61,818 nt of DNA, taken from Ignavibacterium sp. (GTDB taxonomy: Bacteria; Bacteroidota; Ignavibacteria; Ignavibacteriales; Ignavibacteriaceae). Numbering within the stretch: the first letter of the stretch is position 1; each line of letters begins with the position of its first letter. Position numbers and translations under genes: made by a program. The stretch is from NCBI GenBank assembly GCA_018335755.1, contig JAGXRK010000028.1, positions 1 through 61,818 of the forward strand, given 5' to 3'. The notes beneath the pieces are model-generated. The model made no database searches and was not told where the DNA came from. It saw only the letters and a list, made by a program, of their open reading frames with translations. Positions 1-8,083 of this stretch are shown here, in pieces.

Positions 1-13
1 GGGGGGGGGGGGG
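1..13. other. terminal poly-G tract (contig edge)
   Basis: The window opens with 13 consecutive G residues in an otherwise AT-rich sequence and closes with 12 C. Each strand therefore begins 5' with a G homopolymer. This points to a library or assembly artefact at a contig end and not to biology. Bases 14-152 hold no gene that I can support. Confidence 0.8.
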
Positions 14-152
14 CAAGACTTATAACTTCATCATTAAAATGAATTAAAAAGACAAGTAATATTTTATTATGTGCTACCATTTTCTTTATTAAAGTTACTT
101 AAAGATAGCTCTTAACTAAATTACTGTCAACACAAATCAAGAAAGAAACATA

Positions 153-1070
153 TTATTCCCTAGATCTAAGGACAATAATCCCAGTATGCCTTTTAATCTT
201 CTTCAAATATTCGTGTAAAGGTTCCGGAGTTATTTGTACTTTCGTATCCACCTGGGGAGCGTGCATAAAATGTGTTTTACCGTCTTTCATTTTAACTGCA
301 AAGCCAACGTGGTTAATATCCAATCCTTTTACAGAGGAAGTGATTGCTATTAAATCACCTGTTTCAATTTTGTTTTCAATAGCTTTTACTTTTGTTTTAG
401 GAATGTAATAGTAGGATCTTTTATTTATTTCCTTTTCCTGTTTCCGGATAATAGTAATGAAGTCGGGATTTTCTTTAAGATGTTTATAGCTTTCCGGATG
501 TGTGGACATATAGTCCACATTAAACTTAATTTCTTCCCCGCCAAGTTCTTTGGTTACATCCTTAACTATTCCTTTTTTATTGTTATTATAAATCCAATCA
601 GAAAAGTAATGAAGACGTGAGGGATATTCATGTATTATACCATCGCGATATCTGATAAAAGTTAGTTCCTTTTTGTAATCTTCAAAGGTTGTACTGCCGG
701 ATTTTATACACCTTGCAAAGGCAAGTGAAGTTTCTAGAAAAGTTGTACAGTCAAGTCCCGTTAAATTTATTACGAGCTGTTCAGTGCCATCCTGTTCAAG
801 AGTGTGAGCCACGTATTCTATGCCGATAAAACTTTTACCAATCTCAACTATTATGTCATTAAGAGGTTTTTCGGATAAGTTCTTATCAACAGCCAGTTTA
901 AATTTTGAGTTACATATCTCAACATCTTTTTCTGAAAATACTTGAGCATTAAGTCCCGATACAAACAGAATAACAAAAAAAGAAACTTTTAAGTATTTGA
1001 GGGAAGATTTCTCCCCCGACAAATCGTGGTCGAAATGACATAGCTTGAAATATTTTTTTAATATTAACAT
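153..1070 (-). CDS. DUF1460 family protein (putative N-acetylmuramoyl-L-alanine amidase-like cysteine hydrolase), secreted
   Basis: A 305-residue protein that I recognise as DUF1460, an NlpC/P60-like cysteine-hydrolase fold thought to act on cell-wall peptides. The likely nucleophile is Cys108 in GLDCTTFLE and the likely general base is His254 in DINHVGFAV. A hydrophobic secretion signal ends near GLNAQ. The reading frame stays open upstream into dnaB, but the ATG at 1070 lies just past the dnaB stop with AAGG upstream, so I chose it. Residues 9-26 (CHFDHDLSGEKSS and flanks) are encoded by an interspersed repeat and lengthen the region before the signal peptide. The gene lies 13 bases downstream of dnaB on the same strand and may be cotranscribed. 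The family call is fairly firm; the substrate is inferred. Confidence 0.75.
   Translation of the reverse strand: MLILKKYFKLCHFDHDLSGEKSSLKYLKVSFFVILFVSGLNAQVFSEKDVEICNSKFKLAVDKNLSEKPLNDIIVEIGKSFIGIEYVAHTLEQDGTEQLVINLTGLDCTTFLETSLAFARCIKSGSTTFEDYKKELTFIRYRDGIIHEYPSRLHYFSDWIYNNNKKGIVKDVTKELGGEEIKFNVDYMSTHPESYKHLKENPDFITIIRKQEKEINKRSYYYIPKTKVKAIENKIETGDLIAITSSVKGLDINHVGFAVKMKDGKTHFMHAPQVDTKVQITPEPLHEYLKKIKRHTGIIVLRSRE
988..1042 (-). repeat. interspersed repeat copy inside the DUF1460 gene
   Basis: On the minus strand this stretch reads TGTCATTTCGACCA, then a short spacer, then CGGGGGAGAAATCTT. The same two blocks occur at 41266-41294 in an intergenic repeat, as TGTCATTTCGACCA followed by CGGGAGAAATCTT. 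Here the copy is in frame and encodes the residues between the start codon and the hydrophobic signal segment. The two shared blocks are seen directly; the exact borders are approximate. Confidence 0.65.
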
Positions 1071-1083
1071 TTGATTTTTAACC

Positions 1084-2517
1084 TTAAATAATATCTTCAT
1101 CAATTGCTTCAACAGCAGAGTAATCGGCAATTTGTCTTGCGTGAGCAAGGTTTTCAAATCTTGCATAGTCTTTTAAGAAAGCTAAGCGCACATCACCGGT
1201 TGGCCCATTACGCTGTTTACCAACTATTATTTCTGCAACTCCCTCTGTTGCGCCCTCATCCGGAAATTGTTTTATCCCGTACATCTCCGGACGATTAAGA
1301 AATATAACCACATCGGCATCCTGTTCAATTGATCCGGATTCACGAAGATCTGATAACTGCGGGCGTTTATCAGTACGGGTTTCAACAGCACGGTTTAACT
1401 GAGCGAGTGCAATTACAGGAATGTTTAATTCCTTAGCAAGTGCTTTTAACGATCTTGATATATGTGATATTTCTCTTTCACGACTTTCTGCTTTTGCCGG
1501 ACCCTGCATTAACTGGAGATAATCTATGATTATCATACCAACTTGCTTTTCGGCTTTAAGTCTTCTTGCTTTAGCACGAATTTCCAGAACTGTTTGGGCT
1601 GGAGAATCATCAACAAAAATCGGAGCATTTATCAGTTTGTGAGCATTCTTACTGAGCTTAACTCCCTCTTCGTGCGGAAGTTTTCCGGTTCTTACAAGGT
1701 GAGCATTAAGTCTTCCCTCAGCACAAAGCAAACGGATGATCAATTGCATTGTGGACATTTCAAGACTAAATATTCCAACAGGTACATTATGATCTACAGC
1801 CGCATTACGTGCCAGTGTTAAGGCGAAGGCAGTTTTTCCCATAGATGGCCTGGCTGCAACTATTATCAAATCAGATTTTTGAAATCCACCGAGTATTTCA
1901 TCAAGTTCATAAAATCCTGTTGGAACGGAAAATTTTCTATGTGTTTGTGAATGTATGGCTTCAATATACTCAAGAGCATCTCTTACAGCGCGATCCATTC
2001 CCTGGAATGATTTCTGAAGGTGTGCTTCTGTAATTTCAAATATTTTTCTTTCTGCATCATCAAGAATATCAAAAGCATCGCTAGAACCATCGTAAGCGGC
2101 ACGTGCAATTTCGTGCGAGCTGGTTATCAGTCCGCGTAATATTTGTTTTTCCAGAATTATTCTTGCGTGAAATTCAACATTAGCAGCAGAAGAGATGTTT
2201 TGTGATAGTTGACTAAGATAAACCGCTCCGCCTATTTCATCAATCTGATTTCTTTTTTTAAGTTCTTCATAAACGGTAACAGTATCAATAGCCTCGCCTG
2301 ATTCAAATAGTGAAAGCATTGATTCAAATACCAACTGGTGCGCTTTCATATAGAATGCTTCCGGTTTAAGAAGCTCAATTGCCTTAGGTACGGCTTCTTT
2401 TTCTATGAGCATTGCACCCAATACAGCAGCTTCAATTTCTGGGGCGGATGGCGGTTTAACATCTGCCGGTATGATGTTGTTGACCTTGTTCTCTGTTGTT
2501 TTTCTTGTTTTAGCCAT
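1084..2517 (-). CDS. dnaB: replicative DNA helicase DnaB
   Basis: A 477-residue hexameric replicative helicase that unwinds DNA ahead of the replisome and interacts with primase. The N-terminal helical domain spans about residues 25-130 and the RecA-like ATPase about 195-460. Walker A is ARPSMGKT (222-229), the H1a-like segment is FSLEMS (250-255), and Walker B is IIIDYLQLM (329-337). Further motifs are ALAQLNR and SDLRESGSIEQDAD near 370-402. Length and motifs match full-length DnaB, and no intein is present. It lies downstream of a uracil-DNA glycosylase gene, from which a hairpin at 2538-2556 separates it. Confidence 0.96.
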   Translation of the reverse strand: MAKTRKTTENKVNNIIPADVKPPSAPEIEAAVLGAMLIEKEAVPKAIELLKPEAFYMKAHQLVFESMLSLFESGEAIDTVTVYEELKKRNQIDEIGGAVYLSQLSQNISSAANVEFHARIILEKQILRGLITSSHEIARAAYDGSSDAFDILDDAERKIFEITEAHLQKSFQGMDRAVRDALEYIEAIHSQTHRKFSVPTGFYELDEILGGFQKSDLIIVAARPSMGKTAFALTLARNAAVDHNVPVGIFSLEMSTMQLIIRLLCAEGRLNAHLVRTGKLPHEEGVKLSKNAHKLINAPIFVDDSPAQTVLEIRAKARRLKAEKQVGMIIIDYLQLMQGPAKAESREREISHISRSLKALAKELNIPVIALAQLNRAVETRTDKRPQLSDLRESGSIEQDADVVIFLNRPEMYGIKQFPDEGATEGVAEIIVGKQRNGPTGDVRLAFLKDYARFENLAHARQIADYSAVEAIDEDII

Positions 2518-2537
2518 AACAGTTTTTTAGACAAAAT

Positions 2538-2556
2538 ACCCCGATCGAGTCGGGGT
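2538..2556 (-). terminator. GC-rich hairpin between the glycosylase gene and dnaB
   Basis: Perfect 7-bp stem ACCCCGA/TCGGGGT with a 5-base loop, in an AT-rich spacer. It lies 3' of the uracil-DNA glycosylase gene and 20 bases upstream of the dnaB start. The minus-strand T tract after the stem is poor (ATTTTGTC), so it may be a weak terminator, an RNA-stability hairpin or a regulatory leader. Confidence 0.45.
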
Positions 2557-2654
2557 GTAAAAGTAGCTCAGATTTTTTAATTTTTCAATAATAAATTGCT
2601 AATCTTTTTATTTATTATCAAATAGATTCTATTTATTCTACTGAAAAACTGCTT

Positions 2655-3419
2655 TCATATCTCATCATATAATTTTCTGAACTTCTGCACATCTTCCCAA
2701 CAGTCGCGTTTCCAGTTAGGATTTCTTAATAATGCTGCAGGATGAAATGTAACCATAACACTAATTCCCTGGTATTCAAAAACTTTACCGCGCAAATTTC
2801 CTAAAGATTCTTTCCTCTTAAGCAAGCCTTTTGCTGCTGTTAGTCCAAGGCATAAAATTAACTTTGGTTTGATTAGCTCAATCTGTTTTTTAAGATATGG
2901 AATACAAGTTTCCATTTCTTCAGGAAGTGGTGTACGGTTTGCGGGCGGGCGGCATTTAACTATGTTGGCAATATAAACTTCATCCCGCTCGAACTTAATA
3001 GCTTTTAAAATATCAGTCAGAAGCTTTCCGGCTCTTCCTACAAAAGGCAAACCCTGGGCATCTTCATCAGCACCGGGACCTTCACCTATAACCATTACAT
3101 CAGCATTCGGACTGCCGCTGCCAAACACAAACTTATTCCTGTTTTTATGAAGGACGCATTTCGTGCAATCACAAATTGCCCTGTTCAATTCTTCAAGCGA
3201 TTTGGCTGATTGCCAGGACTCCCCTGAATCCTGAAATAAATGTTCCTTTTCTATAGCTGGTTCTTTAACAACTATTTTTTCTGCATCAGATTTTTTTTCG
3301 GAATATATTAGTTGAGGAGTTTTAGCAAGACTTTCCTTCGGCTCAAAAAGATCATCACCAAAAATTTCCTGCTGATCTTTTAATGCGCGTACTATTTTAT
3401 CTTTCGGGATTTTGGTCAT
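2655..3419 (-). CDS. family 4-type uracil-DNA glycosylase (4Fe-4S)
   Basis: A 254-residue uracil-DNA glycosylase that removes uracil from DNA to start base-excision repair. Motif 1 is GEGPGADED (112-120) and motif 2 is HPAALLRNP (226-234). Cys85, Cys88, Cys156 and Cys172 have the spacing of the four cluster ligands in family 4 enzymes. The N-terminal 75 residues are a charged extension of the kind seen in many bacterial members. An in-frame ATG at 3461 lies inside the upstream terminator and encodes an odd hydrophobic start, whereas the ATG at 3419 has AAAGG upstream, so I prefer 3419. Motif 1 has GP where the textbook family 4 motif has AP. Confidence 0.9.
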   Translation of the reverse strand: MTKIPKDKIVRALKDQQEIFGDDLFEPKESLAKTPQLIYSEKKSDAEKIVVKEPAIEKEHLFQDSGESWQSAKSLEELNRAICDCTKCVLHKNRNKFVFGSGSPNADVMVIGEGPGADEDAQGLPFVGRAGKLLTDILKAIKFERDEVYIANIVKCRPPANRTPLPEEMETCIPYLKKQIELIKPKLILCLGLTAAKGLLKRKESLGNLRGKVFEYQGISVMVTFHPAALLRNPNWKRDCWEDVQKFRKLYDEI

Positions 3420-3451
3420 TGCCTTTTCTGCTATATTATAAAAAAAGAAAA

Positions 3452-3480
3452 GCGGAAGCAATAAAAGTCATCACTTCCGC
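3452..3480 (-). terminator. rho-independent terminator after rpoZ
   Basis: Stem GCGGAAG (3452-3458) pairs with CTTCCGC (3474-3480). On the minus strand it is followed by a long T-rich tract (TTTTCTTTTTTTATAA). It lies 26 bases beyond the rpoZ stop and would close the envelope/yicC/gmk/rpoZ operon. Confidence 0.8.
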
Positions 3481-3505
3481 ACCAAATAAAATAGGTATTT
3501 TTCAG

Positions 3506-3796
3506 CTATTGTTTGTATTCAAACTCAGTCTTACCTTCAAGCAATTCATTTAAAGCCTGGAGATGAGGTTTGTCTCTTTTTTCCAGATCAAGTGCTATTT
3601 TAAGCTGAGCCGGATTTGTAATATCTTCTGTTTCTTCGTCAGCAGTAGTTTCCGGGATTGTATTTAACAAAGCATTGAATTCAATTTTGTTCTCATCATT
3701 TACCTGACGCGCTCTTCTTGAAGAAACAATAATTGCTTCATAAACATTTGAAGCTCTTTTATCAATTTCCCTCAAATCAACTGGTGTTATATGCAC
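3506..3796 (-). CDS. rpoZ: DNA-directed RNA polymerase subunit omega
   Basis: A 96-residue protein of the RPB6/omega family, which helps assemble the RNA polymerase beta-prime subunit. The N-terminal segment DKRASNVYEAIIVSSRRARQ is the typical omega core. It is followed by the acidic and helical tail usual in Bacteroidota-type omegas. It starts 5 bases after gmk, and the gmk-rpoZ order is widespread, which supports the call. Confidence 0.9.
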   Translation of the reverse strand: MHITPVDLREIDKRASNVYEAIIVSSRRARQVNDENKIEFNALLNTIPETTADEETEDITNPAQLKIALDLEKRDKPHLQALNELLEGKTEFEYKQ

Positions 3797-3801
3797 GATT
3801 T

Positions 3802-4368
3802 TTACTCCTTAATTATTTTACTTATTAAACTTAAAACTTCAGTTGTGGCTTTTTCAAGTATTTTATTCTCCACAACATAATCAAATTTTTCTTTCAATTC
3901 TAATTCCATTTTTGCACGATCAATACGTTTCTGAAAATCTTCCGGACTTTCAGTGTTCCTGTTTCTTAATCTCTTTACAAGTTCATCCAGTGAAGGCGGA
4001 TCTATAAAAATCAAATGGGATTCGGGATAAATCTTTTTGAGTGATAATGCGCCTTTTACATCAACTTCAAGAACTACAGAATTTCCCTTTTCAATATGAT
4101 CAGTTATAAAACTTTTGAAAGTGCCGTAATAATAATCGTAAAATCTTTCCCATTCTACAAAGTCGTTGTTTTCTATATGTTTTTTAAATTCTTCTTCTGA
4201 AATAAAATAGTACTCAACACTGTGTTTTTCATTTTTACGTTGCGGTCTGGTAGTAGCCGAAACAGAAAAAACAAGTTCAGGAAACTCTTTTAATATTCTT
4301 TTAACAATTGTTGTTTTGCCGCCGCCGCTTGGAGAAGATACGGCAATAATTTTTCCTTTTTTGCCCAA
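3802..4368 (-). CDS. gmk: guanylate kinase
   Basis: A 188-residue guanylate kinase catalysing GMP + ATP to GDP + ADP in nucleotide biosynthesis. The P-loop SPSGGGKT is at residues 12-19. The GMP-binding region contains SATTRPQRKNE and VEYYFISEEEF, and the lid region is RLRNRNTESPEDFQKR. It starts 2 bases after the yicC stop and is followed after 5 bases by rpoZ, an operon arrangement shared by many bacteria. Confidence 0.96.
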   Translation of the reverse strand: MGKKGKIIAVSSPSGGGKTTIVKRILKEFPELVFSVSATTRPQRKNEKHSVEYYFISEEEFKKHIENNDFVEWERFYDYYYGTFKSFITDHIEKGNSVVLEVDVKGALSLKKIYPESHLIFIDPPSLDELVKRLRNRNTESPEDFQKRIDRAKMELELKEKFDYVVENKILEKATTEVLSLISKIIKE

Positions 4369-4370
4369 TG

Positions 4371-5246
4371 CTATTCGATATTTTGTATCTGTTCACGCAT
4401 ACGTTCAATTTCCTCTTTTATATGCACACTACTATGCGTGATTGAAGTTGATAATGTTTTGGATGATATTGTATTTGCCTCCCGGTTCATTTCCTGGCAT
4501 AAGAAATTTAATTTTCTACCAGGATCATCTTCTTTGTTCAAACTGTTTAGAACCATTTTAATATGACTTCTTAACCTTACGCATTCTTCAGTAATATCAG
4601 ATCGTTCAGCCAGAATTGCAAGCTCAAGTTCAAGTCTATCATTAAAATTTGAAGAGTCTTCTATCAGAGACCTTACTTTTTCTTTGTATTTAACAAAGTT
4701 CTCATCAACACTGTCGCCGGTTTCTTTTTCAATAAGATCAAGTTTCTTTTCAATACTCTTCAGTCGTTTTTTCAGATCCTTAGAAAGTTCAGTTCCCTCT
4801 TTACTTTTCATTTCAAGCAGATTTTCAAGAGCAGTTAATAAAGTTTTTTTTACTGCATCAAATTCTTCATCGGATAAGTCAACAGCACCGGTAAGAAATA
4901 AATCTCTGCTCATAAGCAGATGTTCCAGCTTAATTTTATCAGAAAGTCTGGCAGATTTTTTTACCTGCTTGATAAGAGCAAGATAATTTTTCAGTTTAAC
5001 TTCATCGAAGAGTACTGCATCATCATTAACGCCGTTTCTTTTCATCTGAATGTTAACACTCAGCTTTCCCCTTTTTATTTTAGTTTTGATCAGATCACGC
5101 AGTTCATATTCTCTGCTAATCAAAGAAGATGGGAGTTTCAGGTACACTTCAAGGTAGCGGCTGTTAACGGATTTTACATCAGCATCAATAAACCAGCTGC
5201 CAAAATCGGTACTGCCCTTGCCGTAGCCTGTCATACTAAAAATCAT
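4371..5246 (-). CDS. yicC: YicC family endoribonuclease-like protein
   Basis: A 291-residue member of the YicC/YloC family. The signature start MIFSMTGYGKGS is present, and the VNSRYLEV and SDITEECVRLRSH segments are typical. The end REQIQNIE is the conserved C-terminal region (VREQVQNIE-like). Family members act as RNases on small RNAs or mRNAs. The gene sits between omp85 and gmk with a 2-base gap to gmk, so they are presumably cotranscribed. Confidence 0.92.
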   Translation of the reverse strand: MIFSMTGYGKGSTDFGSWFIDADVKSVNSRYLEVYLKLPSSLISREYELRDLIKTKIKRGKLSVNIQMKRNGVNDDAVLFDEVKLKNYLALIKQVKKSARLSDKIKLEHLLMSRDLFLTGAVDLSDEEFDAVKKTLLTALENLLEMKSKEGTELSKDLKKRLKSIEKKLDLIEKETGDSVDENFVKYKEKVRSLIEDSSNFNDRLELELAILAERSDITEECVRLRSHIKMVLNSLNKEDDPGRKLNFLCQEMNREANTISSKTLSTSITHSSVHIKEEIERMREQIQNIE

Positions 5247-5313
5247 ATGGTATCCTTTAAAAAGAAACGCAAAAATAACTAATTATAGCCTCGGAACAAA
5301 GAAAAAGAAGGGA

Positions 5314-7389
5314 TCAGAAGGCTTCGCCTATTCCGAAGTGAATTTCAAGATTCTTGAAGAATTTTTTACCAAAAATCATCTTTTGATCTTCCGGATCGTA
5401 GAATTTTGAACCAAAATCAAACCTGAAGGGAGCAATGGGAGTATAGATACGAATTCCTAAACCCGTAGTTACAGCAAACTGCTGGAAAGATAAATTTTTG
5501 TAAGTATTCCAGGTGTTGCCAAAATCTGCAAAAAAAGCAAATCCAAAACTATCAATAATTTTTTGCCTTAGTTCCAAAGAGCCTTCAAGGAGAAAATTAC
5601 CGCCTCGAGGCTGATTCTGAAGATTTAATCCAAAGTAACTAACATCATCTTCCGGGACAAGTTCTCTTGATCGCCACCCTCTTACTGAGTTACTACCACC
5701 AGCAAAGAAAGTTTTATTGGGTGGAATTAATTCATCGCTACCGGAAATTGTTTGAATATACCCTGCTTTAAACTTAACTGCCAAAACTGAAAATTTATCA
5801 CGGGTAAGACTTAAGTATTTAGCAATTGATGTTTGAACTCTATAAAAGTAAGCTGTCTCTGCCGATTTAATTTCATTAGTTCCAAATATAGCCTGTATTT
5901 CCTGACCACTAAGCGTGAGAGTAGTTCTGGACTGATTAATTTCAGGATTTAGCAACAAACTATAACCTTCGGTTGGAAAAAACAGATCATCTGTTTTTGT
6001 CGATCCCAATTCAACACCCAAACTTGGTGTTACACTTTCAATATCAACATTTAATCGGTCAGAATTTTCCTGAGTATCTTTAATTGTGTAATCAATAAAG
6101 TCAACGCTGATCAATGGTCTTAAAAAAGTTATAAAAGTGTATGGAGGCATTTCGAAATCAAATTTTTGGCTGCCTCCAAATTCAATTCCTGAAAGTGCTG
6201 AAATAGTTAAACCTCTATAATAAGCTTCAGTGGTTGTAAGTATAGGTCTGCCAAATAAAAATGGCTGCTCAAGTTTTAGGAGAACTTCTATATCACCCTG
6301 ATATGATTCATCTCTATCTTCCTGAGATCTGAAAATATTGCTGAAATTAAAATTTGGTAAATCTATAACTCTTGTAGATAATGATAAGGTTAATCTGCGG
6401 GCATCTCCTAAAAAATTTTTTCTTATGAAGTCAATTCCTATACCTGAATTAAAAGAATTATTTTGATTATCTGCTTTAACTTCCGGTGAAATTTCATTCA
6501 TAGTTCCAACTCTCGCATCTAGCTGAACCGGAACCAGGTTGTTAGCAGCTTCAGAAATAACTGGATTAATATCCAATGCTGTAAAAAGACCTGTTCTGAA
6601 AAGACGAAACTGACTTCGATCGATTTGGAACTGACTATAAAACTGTCTGCTTCTAATACCTGAAAGTTCTTCAATTAAACCATAGGATACATCTTCAGAA
6701 CCGACACCAGACTTATCTATTCTAAGTTCGCTTATTGAATACCTGTTACCCAATGTAAAAAAGATTTGTATATTCGTTCTATCAAACGTTGTATCCATTA
6801 AAACAACTGTACTGTCGTAATCGCCAAACAGATATCCATTATCAGCCAGGTATCTTATCATAGCATTAATATTAGTTTGAACTTCCTCCTGAGAATAGCG
6901 ATTAGTTGAATCAAGAGTAATGGATTTTGAAATCATATCATAAAAAATAAATGAGGGCATTTCTTCAAACCCAAGCAAATCCACTTTGCCATAGTTGGCG
7001 GATCTGCCTTCATTTATAAAGAAAGTAAGTGTAATTGTTCGTGCTGAAGAATCAACCTTGATCTTATGATCAGACTTAATATGAAAAAATCCGTTTGCAT
7101 TATAGAAAGACTCTATTGCAAGCTTATCAACTCTAACTTTTGATGAATCAAAATATTCCCGTTCCTTTCCAAAACTTGTAAAGGAATCCAGAAACTTCCA
7201 GAACCACCAGGGAGTTTCTTTGCTTGCAATTATGGACTTAAGCTGACTTTCCGGGAAAGAGTTATTTCCTTCAAAATTAATTGTTGTAAGTTCAAAGTCA
7301 CGATAAGACTGGGAGTACAGAGTTCCGGGTAAAATCAGAACCAGTAAGAAGGTAAGCAATATATTCTGTCTGATGGTTTTAAGAATCAT
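5314..7389 (-). CDS. Omp85/BamA-TamA family outer-membrane protein
   Basis: A 691-residue outer-membrane protein with a signal peptide (residues 1-26, ending LYSQ). POTRA-like domains span about residues 32-300, and a surface-antigen (D15) beta-barrel runs from about 305 to the C-terminus, which ends in the barrel-type residue F. The loop GGSNSVRGWRSRE carries the conserved RGW/RGF motif of the family. The role is insertion or translocation of outer-membrane proteins. Its 691 residues are closer to a TamA-like than a full five-POTRA BamA protein, so I give no symbol. It lies after an L,D-transpeptidase-like gene and a lipoprotein gene, with yicC-gmk-rpoZ downstream. Confidence 0.88.
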   Translation of the reverse strand: MILKTIRQNILLTFLLVLILPGTLYSQSYRDFELTTINFEGNNSFPESQLKSIIASKETPWWFWKFLDSFTSFGKEREYFDSSKVRVDKLAIESFYNANGFFHIKSDHKIKVDSSARTITLTFFINEGRSANYGKVDLLGFEEMPSFIFYDMISKSITLDSTNRYSQEEVQTNINAMIRYLADNGYLFGDYDSTVVLMDTTFDRTNIQIFFTLGNRYSISELRIDKSGVGSEDVSYGLIEELSGIRSRQFYSQFQIDRSQFRLFRTGLFTALDINPVISEAANNLVPVQLDARVGTMNEISPEVKADNQNNSFNSGIGIDFIRKNFLGDARRLTLSLSTRVIDLPNFNFSNIFRSQEDRDESYQGDIEVLLKLEQPFLFGRPILTTTEAYYRGLTISALSGIEFGGSQKFDFEMPPYTFITFLRPLISVDFIDYTIKDTQENSDRLNVDIESVTPSLGVELGSTKTDDLFFPTEGYSLLLNPEINQSRTTLTLSGQEIQAIFGTNEIKSAETAYFYRVQTSIAKYLSLTRDKFSVLAVKFKAGYIQTISGSDELIPPNKTFFAGGSNSVRGWRSRELVPEDDVSYFGLNLQNQPRGGNFLLEGSLELRQKIIDSFGFAFFADFGNTWNTYKNLSFQQFAVTTGLGIRIYTPIAPFRFDFGSKFYDPEDQKMIFGKKFFKNLEIHFGIGEAF

Positions 7390-7465
7390 ATGATATTAAA
7401 ATTAGGCACTTTTTTTCAACTGACTGAATGAAGAAGTTAGATTACTTTGATTTTAGAGCAACGGA

Positions 7466-8083
7466 TTATTCCAGTGAAACATCCTGATCAGTTAACTTTA
7501 AGCCCGGATAATCTTTTCTGAAAATCTGTATAAAAAAGTTTTTTATATCTTTATTAGTGGTATTGGCAGAGATGAACAATGATATTGGTTTTCTTGCCTC
7601 ATTAATCAGATGTGCATAATAAATTTCCTTATTACCGAAATCAACTATATATGAATAAATCTCACCACCGCCTGAACCAATAAAATATGCCTGAGAATTA
7701 TAATAGAGTAATTCATATACGAATGAAGGAAATTTAATCTTGTCAAGAAAACTTTCTCTATGTGAGCCGGGTAAAATGCGAGATTGATAAATTGTTTCAA
7801 GCCTGCCTTTCTGAAGTTCAAGAAGCACGAACTTAATTCCCCAATCGATATTTTCATCTGTTTCTATTACTGCGGCAATTTTTTTTCCAGGAGTATCATC
7901 AAAGAAACCCCCGAAAGCCGATACAACATCATTTCCTATAACTTTTTTACTTAATTCCATTAACTGCAGTTTATTTTCGAAATCGATTCTTGGTAAATCA
8001 TCATCTCCTTTATCGCCGCAACTAGAAACTAATACCACTATACTAACGAGCAATGAATACTTGAATATTTTATTTGATAACAA
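7466..8083 (-). CDS. lipoprotein of unknown function
   Basis: About 205 residues with a lipobox-type signal (LVSSC) followed by GDKGDDD, so probably lipid-anchored. I recognise no domain. The body is a mixed hydrophobic/charged globular region with a GGFFDDTPGKK turn and a YFIGSGGGEIYSYI strand. No ATG is available near the start. I prefer the TTG at 8083, with AAAGGA 7 bases upstream, over the TTG at 8101 with no ribosome-binding site. The start overlaps the end of the transpeptidase-like gene by 14 bases, implying translational coupling. Its place just ahead of omp85 suggests an envelope role, which is inference. Confidence 0.7.
   Translation of the reverse strand: MLSNKIFKYSLLVSIVVLVSSCGDKGDDDLPRIDFENKLQLMELSKKVIGNDVVSAFGGFFDDTPGKKIAAVIETDENIDWGIKFVLLELQKGRLETIYQSRILPGSHRESFLDKIKFPSFVYELLYYNSQAYFIGSGGGEIYSYIVDFGNKEIYYAHLINEARKPISLFISANTTNKDIKNFFIQIFRKDYPGLKLTDQDVSLE

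Noticed and set aside
1..13. Telomere or linear-replicon end
   Set aside because: Plain homopolymers on a contig full of core chromosomal genes; no hairpin, no terminal protein gene.
4684..4986. Plus-strand open frame opposite yicC
   Set aside because: It is the antisense of a clear yicC coding region, Ser/Phe-rich from reversed Lys/Glu codons, with no start signal.
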